Positions 1 to 7,228 of a stretch of DNA of 8,068 nucleotides are shown in pieces. This stretch comes from an uncultured Mucispirillum sp. (GTDB lineage Bacteria; Chrysiogenota; Deferribacteres; Deferribacterales; Mucispirillaceae). Location: contig CAMEZN010000067.1 in assembly GCA_945947845.1 (NCBI GenBank), forward strand, positions 1 to 8,068, written 5' to 3'. The position numbers were made by a program, and so were the translations under genes. Each line of letters opens with the position of its first letter. Position 1 is the stretch's first letter. The notes beneath the pieces were generated by a model. The model worked only from the letters and a program-made list of their open reading frames with translations, was not told where the DNA came from and searched no databases.

Positions 1-245
1 AGATACTTACCATCTTTTGATACACTCATTGAAACCACTGGTTTTTTATGAGCATTATCAAGCAATATAATATCAGAAGTTTCCACATCTACAAGCCTTA
101 TGCTGCCATCAAAACTGCCAAAAATCCCATACTGTTCTGTTGCTGCTGTGCTTGATACATAGTATGCCTTGCTGTAATCTACCTTTGGTGCTGCATAAAG
201 ATTAAATGCAAATAAACTTATTACTATAATAAAAAACTTTTTCAT
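1..245 (-). CDS. Exported WD40-like beta-propeller protein, N-terminal part (cut by window edge)
   Basis: Only the first 81 codons are present; the gene continues past the left edge. Residues 1-19 form a Sec signal peptide (lysines at 2-3, a hydrophobic core, and a small-residue cleavage site near YAA/P), with no lipobox cysteine, so the mature protein is probably periplasmic. From about residue 40 the sequence GSFDGSIRLVDVETSDIILL, followed by VVSMSVSKDGKYL, has the blade pattern of WD40/YVTN-type propellers (a DG turn, then a strand ending in a VD-type dipeptide, then the next blade). The ATG is 9 bases after the stop of the upstream gene and follows a G-rich weak ribosome site (about 249-254). 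It is the last visible gene of the operon and probably works with the exported LPP20/DUF4384 protein just upstream. The propeller assignment rests on roughly one and a half blades, and the ligand is unknown. Confidence 0.8.
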   Translation of the reverse strand, partial: MKKFFIIVISLFAFNLYAAPKVDYSKAYYVSSTAATEQYGIFGSFDGSIRLVDVETSDIILLDNAHKKPVVSMSVSKDGKY

Positions 246-254
246 ATACCCACC

Positions 255-1628
255 CTACTGCATTTTTTTTCTGTTTGGTGCTGTTGTATAGGTAATAGAT
301 GACATTGTTTTATCCCCCTGCTGCCTTTTAAAGAGATAAAGCACATCCTGCATAAGCACTTCTGGGCGGACATTTCTTAGATAACCTATCTTATTAAGTG
401 TATATTCTGGCACAATATATTCTGGCTGCGGCTCTCTCTCTAACCCAAAAACATATAAAGTTTCACTGCCAAAAGGTGCCTGAACACGATACTGACCTAA
501 ACTAACCCATTTATTTACATGGCTTTCATCAATATACTTAATAAACTTATTATTCCAATCTAAAAGTAAAATATTTGCTTCCCCGTCTGGTGCATTATTA
601 ACTGTCATAAAATATATATACCCCGGCTTATTGGCTTTAACAAGCAGAGTAAAGGGCTCATTTTCTCTTAAAAAAGAAGGGTCGCCGTCTGTTGATACTT
701 TTATCCATATTTTATAATCTGTTTTCGGTGGAGTATATGTATTTAAAATAGATGAAGCATCAGTTTTTGGAACAGACTCCATTGTTACAAGCTCTTTCGG
801 TATTTTCACAACAGAAGATTTTAATACTTTTGATACACCAGTAATAAGTGAGCATGCCATAATAATATCATCACCGCTTTGGGTATATGTGCAGCGGAGC
901 TTATTTCTGCCGTCTTCTTCCACTTCCACAGAGTTTACTTTTGTTGAAAGCATATCTTTAAAAAACGCCCCAAACTCTGTAATATTTTCTTTACCTGCAT
1001 ACATAACTGGTGCTACATATATATTTTTTTCGTCCATATCCTTTGTAAGAACTTCTGCTGCTACTTCCAAGCTTGGCGGTGTTTCCTGCATTTCAAGTAT
1101 CATTTTCATTGCTTCTGCACTGCTTATTCTTGGTGCTGCATAATCATTTATACCAAGCACATCTGCTACTACTTGATAGCTTTCATATTCATCATATAGG
1201 CTTTGAACTGACTTTAATATTCTATAATTTAATGCCTTATCCCCATCTATTTTCACATCTTTTGTAAGCTCATTGATTCTTCCTGCAATATCTGAAAGTT
1301 TATCACTGTATAAAGACGGTCTATCTATTACAGCTGTTGCTTTATGCCTGCCTTTCTCTCTTGAATAGTATACTGATGGACTAAGCAGCGGCACATTTGT
1401 AGAAAGCTTTGTAAAACGGGTATAATCCGATTTTAACTTGTCATTATTTTTATATGTGGTCTGCTCATGCTTTGAAAATACCTGCACTTTCACAGAAGCA
1501 GATAAATCTGCAAGCGCTTCCTGCTTTGCTTCCTCCATTGTAGAGCCATAGCCTGTGCCCTGTAACTCTGCACTATACACATTAAATGACATTAAACTTA
1601 TAAATAAAAATAAAAGTAACTTTTTCAT
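255..1628 (-). CDS. Exported LPP20-like / DUF4384 domain protein
   Basis: 457 residues. Residues 1-20 are a Sec signal peptide (MKK, then a hydrophobic stretch, cleavage near YSA/EL) without a lipobox cysteine. Residues 23-50 (GTGYGST, EEAKQEALADLSASVKVQV) match the start of the LPP20-type domain, in which a glycine-rich strand leads into an alanine-rich helix and a strand. Residues about 200-275 look like a further alpha/beta region, perhaps of the FlgO/CsgG-like kind; that is only a guess from pattern. Residues about 303-400 resemble DUF4384 (YKIWIKVSTDGD, PGYIYFMTVN, ILLLDWNN, then APFGSETLYVFGL), a beta-rich domain seen in many exported or multidomain bacterial proteins. The start at 1628 is chosen because it gives a clean signal peptide and has GGAAA at 1633-1637; an upstream ATG at 1664 would put 12 extra residues before the signal peptide and overlap the preceding gene. 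The gap to the methyltransferase stop is one base. Likely a periplasmic or outer-envelope component; its function is unknown. Confidence 0.85.
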   Translation of the reverse strand: MKKLLLFLFISLMSFNVYSAELQGTGYGSTMEEAKQEALADLSASVKVQVFSKHEQTTYKNNDKLKSDYTRFTKLSTNVPLLSPSVYYSREKGRHKATAVIDRPSLYSDKLSDIAGRINELTKDVKIDGDKALNYRILKSVQSLYDEYESYQVVADVLGINDYAAPRISSAEAMKMILEMQETPPSLEVAAEVLTKDMDEKNIYVAPVMYAGKENITEFGAFFKDMLSTKVNSVEVEEDGRNKLRCTYTQSGDDIIMACSLITGVSKVLKSSVVKIPKELVTMESVPKTDASSILNTYTPPKTDYKIWIKVSTDGDPSFLRENEPFTLLVKANKPGYIYFMTVNNAPDGEANILLLDWNNKFIKYIDESHVNKWVSLGQYRVQAPFGSETLYVFGLEREPQPEYIVPEYTLNKIGYLRNVRPEVLMQDVLYLFKRQQGDKTMSSITYTTAPNRKKMQ

Positions 1629-1629
1629 A

Positions 1630-2355
1630 CTATTTCCATGCAGTAAAAAATACCCTGTCTTCAAAAGGCTCTATACCTATATCTGCCCCATAAGTATAAG
1701 CAGTATTTATAAAGCCTGCCTTTTTTAATAAAGATATTAAAAGCTTTTCTTCATAATATCTTTCATATATTTTATTATCATATCTTTCCCATTTATTATC
1801 TTCTTTGATAAATGCTGTTAAAGAATATGTTATTAATTTTTCTATACTGTTATATGTGCCTTGTGAAATAAAAACTTCATTTTCTTCAACAGCTGAAAAA
1901 TCACTTAAATCTACATCTTTTGATGATGAAAGCGAATTTACATCAAATACAAATATACCATTTTCTTCTAAATGCTCATAAATATTTTTAAATACCTGTA
2001 ATACATCATCTTTTTCTAAAAGGTGGTTTATGCTGTCAAAAAGGCATGTTACTGCATGAAATTTTCTGCCTAGATGAAAATCTCTTGCATCTGCCTGAAT
2101 AAACTCTGCTGCCTTGGCATTTTCTTTTGCATAATCAAGCATTAATTTTGAACCGTCAAGCCCTGTTATGCTGTATCCTCGTTCAGAAAGCAGACCTGCC
2201 ACATTACCTGTGCCGCAGCATACATCTAAAATATGTGCATTTTCCGGCAGTTTTTCAAGCAGAAGAATATCAAGAGCAGTCTCTAAATAAAGGGGTGCAT
2301 TAATAGTCCAGTATTTATTATAAAAATATGCAAAGCAGTCATATTCTTGATACAT
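1630..2355 (-). CDS. Class I SAM-dependent methyltransferase
   Basis: 241 residues from the ATG at 2355. The Rossmann-fold SAM motifs are clear: motif I ILDVCCGTG at 42-50, the ribose-binding acidic residue D67 in TGLDGS at the end of strand 2, the adenine-contact segment QADARDF at 87-93, and FDSINHL at 106-112 after strand 4. The second half (about 145-241) is strand-rich and less conserved, as in the Methyltransf_25/11 group, where it usually contributes to substrate choice. There are no membrane segments, so it should be cytoplasmic. The acceptor cannot be read from the sequence. I prefer 2355 because it starts one base after the thiD stop, like the other junctions here, and because family members typically begin with a short Y/F-rich helix such as MYQEYDCFAYFYNKYW. 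An ATG at 2418 would add 21 residues overlapping thiD and has no better ribosome site. Confidence 0.85.
   Translation of the reverse strand: MYQEYDCFAYFYNKYWTINAPLYLETALDILLLEKLPENAHILDVCCGTGNVAGLLSERGYSITGLDGSKLMLDYAKENAKAAEFIQADARDFHLGRKFHAVTCLFDSINHLLEKDDVLQVFKNIYEHLEENGIFVFDVNSLSSSKDVDLSDFSAVEENEVFISQGTYNSIEKLITYSLTAFIKEDNKWERYDNKIYERYYEEKLLISLLKKAGFINTAYTYGADIGIEPFEDRVFFTAWK
1633..1637 (-). promoter_or_regulatory. Ribosome binding site of the LPP20/DUF4384 gene
   Basis: GGAAA on the minus strand, four bases before the ATG at 1628 and within the last codons of the methyltransferase. It supports the downstream start, directly at the signal peptide, over the ATG at 1664. Confidence 0.5.
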
Positions 2356-2356
2356 A

Positions 2357-3199
2357 TTAACCACAAGTGCAGCTGCCAAAGGATATTGTGCCGTCGTTAT
2401 TATTTTTTGTGCTTTCATAAAAATGGTTTACTGGGCCGCTGCCGCTTCCTATATTCATCTCAGCACCATATATTATGGCAGAAGTTATATACTGCTTGGC
2501 ATATTTCACAGCTTCAAGCAGATTGAAACCTAATGCAAGATATGAACATATTGCAGAAGAATATGTGCAGCCTGTGCCGTGTGTATTTTTTGTATGTATC
2601 CGCATGGCTGCTATTTCATAATGGTTTTCTCCGTCATATAAAGTATCAACCGATTCTTCTCCATTAAAATGGCCGCCTTTGATAATAACATTTTGAACAC
2701 CCAGCTCTTTTATCTTCCTGCATGCTTTATCTATATGCTCCTGACTTTCTATCTTTATACCACTTAAAAGCTCAGCTTCTGGTATATTTGGAGTAACTAC
2801 ATATGCAAGTGGAAAAAGCTTATCCACCATATAAGATACAGCATCATCTTGCAAAAGCTTTGCTCCACTAGTAGCAACCATCACTGGGTCAAGAACATAT
2901 GGACTTTTATTTCTTGATTTTAATACATCTGCTACTGCTGCTATTATATCCTTTGAAAAAAGCATACCAGATTTGACAGCATCTGGTGTCATATCATCAT
3001 AAACTGCTTCAATCTGTGTGATAATTGATTTTGTGCTTAATTCTTCAATATATGTAACACCTAATGTATTTTGAGAAGTAACAGCAGTTACTGCACTCAT
3101 GCCAAAAACACCTAATGCACTCATTGTCTTTATATCAGCCTGTATGCCTGCACAGCCGCCGCTGTCGCTGCCTGCTATTGTTAATGCCTTTTTTACCAT
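2357..3199 (-). CDS. thiD: Hydroxymethylpyrimidine / phosphomethylpyrimidine kinase
   Basis: 280 residues, a ribokinase-fold enzyme that phosphorylates 4-amino-5-hydroxymethyl-2-methylpyrimidine and then its monophosphate to give HMP-PP for thiamine phosphate synthesis in the cytoplasm. Visible hallmarks are TIAGSDSGGCAGIQADIKT (7-25), the pyrimidine-contact segment TSQNTLGV with Q43 (41-48), DPVM (104-107), TPN (136-138), the anion-hole/catalytic motif THGTGC with C211 (206-211), and the family's closing GPVNHF (255-260). The 20-residue tail after that motif is not a family feature. The start at 3199 overlaps the dnaE stop by one base (TAATG) and lies 9 bases after a GGAG at 3209-3212; an ATG at 3214 precedes that site and would add five residues inside the dnaE end. 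No other thiamine gene and no TPP riboswitch is present, so thiD seems to be transcribed with dnaE. Confidence 0.95.
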   Translation of the reverse strand: MVKKALTIAGSDSGGCAGIQADIKTMSALGVFGMSAVTAVTSQNTLGVTYIEELSTKSIITQIEAVYDDMTPDAVKSGMLFSKDIIAAVADVLKSRNKSPYVLDPVMVATSGAKLLQDDAVSYMVDKLFPLAYVVTPNIPEAELLSGIKIESQEHIDKACRKIKELGVQNVIIKGGHFNGEESVDTLYDGENHYEIAAMRIHTKNTHGTGCTYSSAICSYLALGFNLLEAVKYAKQYITSAIIYGAEMNIGSGSGPVNHFYESTKNNNDGTISFGSCTCG

Positions 3200-6100
3200 T
3201 ATGCTATACTCCATGTATCCATTGTATAATTATTTTCCATATCCATTGAATATGTATTTTCTCCAGCAGGAATAAACTCTATATCCACAATACCCGGAAC
3301 CTGCTTTAAAAGCTCTAAAAACTCTATTTCAGGGCACAGCCCATAATCATCTGATACCCCCATTAATACCCTGTATTTATTAGGAAGTATGAACACTAAC
3401 TGCACTGGCAGGCTGCCTTTAAACCTAGAAAGCAGTGTTTTTATCTGGAATACCCTGTCTGGTGTTGATTTCTCAGTATCTATTGTGATTTTTAAGCTGG
3501 AAGTATTTTCTTCCAATGCCTGCCCCAAAGTCATTATTTTCCTAGCTGTAATTGAACCAGTGCCATCTTCATGGTTTGGTGTAAATACTCCCCTTACTGC
3601 TATTATATTATCTTCTTTTAAGTGCATTATACTTTCAGCATAAGTTTTTGGAAACACTACTACATCTACACTGTTTTTTGTATCTTCCAGCTCCAAAAAT
3701 GCCATTTTCTCTTTTTTAGTTTTTGTGATATGGTGGCGGATACTTTTTATCATACCTGCAACTATTACTTCTCCCTCACTTCGCATACTGTTTACAAGCT
3801 CCATATCTTCTGCAAATGTTTCAATATATTTATTATATTCTTTTAATGGGTGGCTTGAATAGTAAAAACCTAATATATCTTTCTCTCGTGAAAGCAGTTC
3901 TTTTGCAGGCAGTTCTTCTACATCTGGGTAAAACTCTTCCTTTTCTCCTGTTAGAAAATCTTCAATAGAACCAAAGCCTTTCTCTCTGTCCTTTGCTTTG
4001 CTTGCAGCAGCTTCAAGTGCAGCTATATATACACTTATATGCTGATGTCTTGATTTACCAAAACAGTCAAGTGTGCCTGAATATATAAATGCTTCTATTG
4101 TTTTCTTATTGGCTGCTGATTTAAAATCCATTCTATCGCATAGGTCATAAATGCTTGTGTATTCCCCGTTTTTCTCCCGCTCTATTATAAATGATTCAAT
4201 AGCTGCCTGACCTACACTTTTTATTGCTCCAAGTCCGAAACGGATTCCGTCGCCCTCCACTCTGAAATCAAAATAGCTTTTATTTATATCTGGCGGAAGT
4301 ATCTTTATACCCATTCTTGAACATTCATCTATATACTTTACTACATCATCAATACTGTCAATAGATACTGACAATAATGCACTCATATATTCTTTTGAAT
4401 ATTTTAATTTTAAATATGCAGTCTGGTATGCAACATAAGCATAGGCTGCTGAGTGAGATTTATTAAACCCATAGCCTGCAAACTTATCTATTAAGTCATA
4501 TAAATCTGATGCTTTTTGAACATCTTTGCCAAGCTTTTGCACTCCGGGGATATTCTTTTCTTCATCACCATATAAAAATATGGCTCTGTTTTTTTCCATC
4601 TCCTCTTTCTTTTTCTTGCCCATTGCCCGTCTTAGCATATCAGCAGCACCAAGAGAGTAACCTCCTAATACCTGAGCAATCTGCATAACCTGCTCTTGAT
4701 ACACTATTACACCATATGTTTCTTCTAGTATATCTTTTATCTCTTCAAATGGATATATTACTTCTTCTTCGCCGTGTTTTCTTTTTATAAAGCTGTCAAG
4801 CATACCACTTTCAATAGGTCCCGGACGATATAGAGCATTGGCTGCAATTATATCTTCAAATACTGTTGGTCTTAATTTTTTAAGAAGCGATTTCATACCA
4901 GAACTTTCAAGCTGGAATACTCCTGATGTATCACCTTTTTGCAGCATTTCATATATTTCTTTATCATCAAGCGGCAGGTGGTTTACATCAAAATCTTTAT
5001 CAACAGTGGCATGTATTCTTTTGACTGCCTCATCTATAATAGTTAAGTTTTTTAAACCTAAAAAGTCAAACTTAATGAGCCCAACCGATTCTGCTGCTCC
5101 CTTCTCAAATTGCAGGATTACCTCCCCCTTAGGTCCTTTTGCAAGGGGTGCATATTCCACTAGTGGTTTATCTGCTATTACAACACCAGCAGCATGCATT
5201 CCTACCTGACGGATAGAACCCTCTAAATTTTCACTGTGCTTGCGGATTTCTGCCCCATGTTCTATATTTTCAAACCTGCTGTATAACTCTGGGTCTGCAT
5301 CGTATGCCTTTTGAAAGGTTGTGATACTTGGTCCATCTGGGATAGATTTTGCAAGCTTATTTACTTCTACAAGTGGAGTGTTATATACCCTGCATACATC
5401 TCTAACTGCATTTTTTGGTTTCAATGTGCCAAAAGTTACTATTTGAGATACTTTTTCTTCACCATATTTCTGGCTTACATATTTTATAACTTCCTCTCTA
5501 CCCCTTATACAGAAATCTATATCAAAGTCTGGCATACTTACCCGCTCTGGATTTAAAAACCTTTCAAAGAAAAGCTTAAATCTTATAGGGTCAATATCTG
5601 TAATAGTTAATGAATAAGCTACAAGAGAACCAGCACCAGAACCCCTGCCGGGTCCTACCGGTATATTATTTTTTCTAGAATAATTTATAAAATCCCATAC
5701 TATTAAAAAGTAGGCATCAAAACCTTTCATTATTATAATATCTAGCTCATAATTCAGCCGTTCCCAGTATATACTGTGCTTTTCCTCTGGCACTTTTTTA
5801 AGCCGTTCTCTTAATCCGTTTTCTGAGAGCTCTCTGAAATATGATTCTAATGTATAACCTTCTGGCACTTCATACTGAGGAAGATGGTTTATACCAAATG
5901 TTATGCTCACATTACATCTTTCTGCAATCTTTACTGTATTTTCCACAGCTTCTGTGCAGTAGCTGAAATCATTATACATTTCATCAGGGTTTTTTACATA
6001 AAGCATGCTGGAATAATCCATTTTACCACTGCGAGAGTGCATTATAGCTGGGTCTAATGTATCAGAAGTATCTCTGCTTAAATCATCTAAATCATCTTCT

Positions 6101-6927
6101 CTTGCCAGATAGCCATTAACATCACCTTCTACTTGTGATACGGTATCTGTTTTTACCTGCTGATTAGCTTCTAAGGGCTTTAAACGAGGCTTTCTTTTTT
6201 CATCGCCTATCTGCCCCAGCTGTATCTGCATTAATATGTTGTGTGATGAATAATCTTCCTTATTTAGATAGTGGCTGTCGCAGGTAGCAACAAGAGGGAT
6301 ACCTGTTTCTTTTGATATCTGTATAAGCTGGTTATTCACTATTTTCTGCTCAGGTATACCATTTTCCTGTATCTCTAAAAAATAGTTGCCTCTGCCAAGT
6401 ATTTCATCATATTCAAGAGCAGCATCTCGTGCAGCTTCATAACCTTCTTTTAGAAATTTACGAGAAATTTCACCACCTAAACAGGCAGAAAGTGCAATTA
6501 TTCCTTTTGAATACTGCTTTAATGTTTCTTTATCTATCCGCGGTTTTCTATAAAATCCTTCCAAAAACCCAATAGTTGAAAGCTTGTAAAGATTTTGCAG
6601 CCCTTCATTATTTTCTGCAAGTAATACTAAATGATAGTTTGTATCATCTCCCTGCTTGTAAAAATCCTTTTTATCAAAACGGCTGCCCGGCGAGATATAA
6701 AACTCACTGCCAATAATTGGCTTTATGCCTGCCTTTTTCATAGTATTATAAAAATCTATAATCCCATACATAACACCATGGTCAGTTATTGCACATGCGT
6801 CCATACCGTTTGCTTTTAAATTTTCAGCCAGCTTGCTTATTTTTATTGCTCCATCAAGAGCAGAATATAAAGTATGAAGATGAAGATGAACAAATCTGCC
6901 TTTCAAACCTTCTTTTACTTCTTCCAT
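3199..6927 (-). CDS. dnaE: DNA polymerase III alpha subunit (replicative polymerase)
   Basis: 1242 residues; E. coli DnaE has 1160. It catalyses chromosomal DNA synthesis in the replisome. Domains in order: PHP (about 11-300) with HLHLH at 14-18, TDHG at 48-51 and GSEFY at 73-77; palm with PDFDIDFC at 466-473 (catalytic D469, D471) and KFDFLGL with D621; fingers with RPGP (701-704), YQEQVMQIAQ and MLRRAMGKKK (764-773) and FAGYGFNKSHSAAYA; HhH region (about 870-958); OB fold (about 1052-1130); and a C-terminal domain ending near 1218. The three catalytic aspartates are those known from E. coli (401, 403, 555). Oddities are a hydrophilic insertion at 246-301, a poor internal clamp motif at 987-991, and a 24-residue C-terminal tail containing a short repeat. 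The start is supported by GAGGT at 6932-6936; the gap to the upstream gene is two bases and thiD overlaps the end. Confidence 0.98.
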   Translation of the reverse strand: MEEVKEGLKGRFVHLHLHTLYSALDGAIKISKLAENLKANGMDACAITDHGVMYGIIDFYNTMKKAGIKPIIGSEFYISPGSRFDKKDFYKQGDDTNYHLVLLAENNEGLQNLYKLSTIGFLEGFYRKPRIDKETLKQYSKGIIALSACLGGEISRKFLKEGYEAARDAALEYDEILGRGNYFLEIQENGIPEQKIVNNQLIQISKETGIPLVATCDSHYLNKEDYSSHNILMQIQLGQIGDEKRKPRLKPLEANQQVKTDTVSQVEGDVNGYLAREDDLDDLSRDTSDTLDPAIMHSRSGKMDYSSMLYVKNPDEMYNDFSYCTEAVENTVKIAERCNVSITFGINHLPQYEVPEGYTLESYFRELSENGLRERLKKVPEEKHSIYWERLNYELDIIIMKGFDAYFLIVWDFINYSRKNNIPVGPGRGSGAGSLVAYSLTITDIDPIRFKLFFERFLNPERVSMPDFDIDFCIRGREEVIKYVSQKYGEEKVSQIVTFGTLKPKNAVRDVCRVYNTPLVEVNKLAKSIPDGPSITTFQKAYDADPELYSRFENIEHGAEIRKHSENLEGSIRQVGMHAAGVVIADKPLVEYAPLAKGPKGEVILQFEKGAAESVGLIKFDFLGLKNLTIIDEAVKRIHATVDKDFDVNHLPLDDKEIYEMLQKGDTSGVFQLESSGMKSLLKKLRPTVFEDIIAANALYRPGPIESGMLDSFIKRKHGEEEVIYPFEEIKDILEETYGVIVYQEQVMQIAQVLGGYSLGAADMLRRAMGKKKKEEMEKNRAIFLYGDEEKNIPGVQKLGKDVQKASDLYDLIDKFAGYGFNKSHSAAYAYVAYQTAYLKLKYSKEYMSALLSVSIDSIDDVVKYIDECSRMGIKILPPDINKSYFDFRVEGDGIRFGLGAIKSVGQAAIESFIIEREKNGEYTSIYDLCDRMDFKSAANKKTIEAFIYSGTLDCFGKSRHQHISVYIAALEAAASKAKDREKGFGSIEDFLTGEKEEFYPDVEELPAKELLSREKDILGFYYSSHPLKEYNKYIETFAEDMELVNSMRSEGEVIVAGMIKSIRHHITKTKKEKMAFLELEDTKNSVDVVVFPKTYAESIMHLKEDNIIAVRGVFTPNHEDGTGSITARKIMTLGQALEENTSSLKITIDTEKSTPDRVFQIKTLLSRFKGSLPVQLVFILPNKYRVLMGVSDDYGLCPEIEFLELLKQVPGIVDIEFIPAGENTYSMDMENNYTMDTWSIA
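3209..3212 (-). promoter_or_regulatory. Ribosome binding site of thiD, inside the end of dnaE
   Basis: GGAG on the minus strand, nine bases before the ATG at 3199. It decides between the two possible thiD starts, because the ATG at 3214 lies just upstream of this site. Together with the TAATG overlap it suggests translational coupling with dnaE. Confidence 0.6.
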
Positions 6928-6929
6928 AA

Positions 6930-7172
6930 TTACCTCACTCTGTCTATAAGCTCTAAAAGCTGATGAGCTGTATAAGGCTTTTTAATATAGCAAAAATTAT
7001 ATTTCTTACTCTCTTCCATATTAGATGAACAGACTATATCACCTTTTGCCATATTATTTTTATAATCATCATAGCCTGCATATACCCGTAATGTTATACC
7101 CCGCCTTTTTGCAACAATATGAGCGGCAAGGCGAATATCTTCTTCTATTTCTAATAAAATTATACCTGACAT
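6930..7172 (-). CDS. Miniature receiver-like (pseudo-receiver) protein
   Basis: 80 residues, cytoplasmic, first gene of the operon. The N-terminus (IILLEIEEDIR, 4-14) matches the first strand and acidic loop of response-regulator receiver domains, and the end (YIKKPYTAHQLLELIDRV, 62-79) matches their fifth strand, conserved lysine (K65), cis-proline (P66) and last helix. Receivers are normally about 115-125 residues, so some 35-40 residues of the middle are missing. The strand DIVCSS (45-50) has serine where the phosphoacceptor aspartate would be if it is strand 3; if it is strand 4, strand 3 is absent altogether. Either way phosphotransfer in the usual manner looks impossible. It has an in-frame ATG, an AGAGAG ribosome site at 7179-7184 and a stop two bases before dnaE, so it is probably expressed and not just remnant DNA. 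The role is unknown; it may bind a partner protein or serve as a coupling leader gene for dnaE. Confidence 0.7.
   Translation of the reverse strand: MSGIILLEIEEDIRLAAHIVAKRRGITLRVYAGYDDYKNNMAKGDIVCSSNMEESKKYNFCYIKKPYTAHQLLELIDRVR
6932..6936 (-). promoter_or_regulatory. Ribosome binding site of dnaE
   Basis: GAGGT on the minus strand, four bases before the ATG at 6927. It overlaps the last codons and stop of the receiver-like gene, so ribosomes finishing that gene arrive at the dnaE start. It fixes the dnaE start. Confidence 0.75.
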
Positions 7173-7178
7173 TTAAAT

Positions 7179-7184
7179 CTCTCT
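7179..7184 (-). promoter_or_regulatory. Ribosome binding site of the receiver-like gene
   Basis: AGAGAG on the minus strand, six bases before the ATG at 7172. It supports the idea that the short receiver-like frame is translated from this start. Confidence 0.55.
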
Positions 7185-7228
7185 TTTTCTCATAAATATA
7201 TCATTGCAGCTTTTTTTTGTAAAATAAA

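Noticed and set aside
1629..1664. Start of the LPP20/DUF4384 gene at ATG 1664
   Set aside because: It would place 12 residues before a textbook signal peptide and overlap the methyltransferase end; the ATG at 1628 has a GGAAA site.
2356..2418. Methyltransferase starting at 2418, overlapping thiD
   Set aside because: The extra 21 residues have no family resemblance and no ribosome site; the start at 2355 matches the one-base spacing of other junctions and the usual N-terminus.
4838..5209. Open frame of 123 codons on the plus strand inside dnaE
   Set aside because: It lies wholly opposite strongly conserved dnaE palm and fingers sequence, shows no recognisable domain, and its composition is what antisense of dnaE would give. 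The other shorter plus-strand frames opposite the operon were dismissed for the same reason.
7208..7220. T-run (GC followed by eight T) as a possible terminator
   Set aside because: No hairpin arm precedes it on the plus strand and it lies between divergent genes, where no transcript is expected to end.
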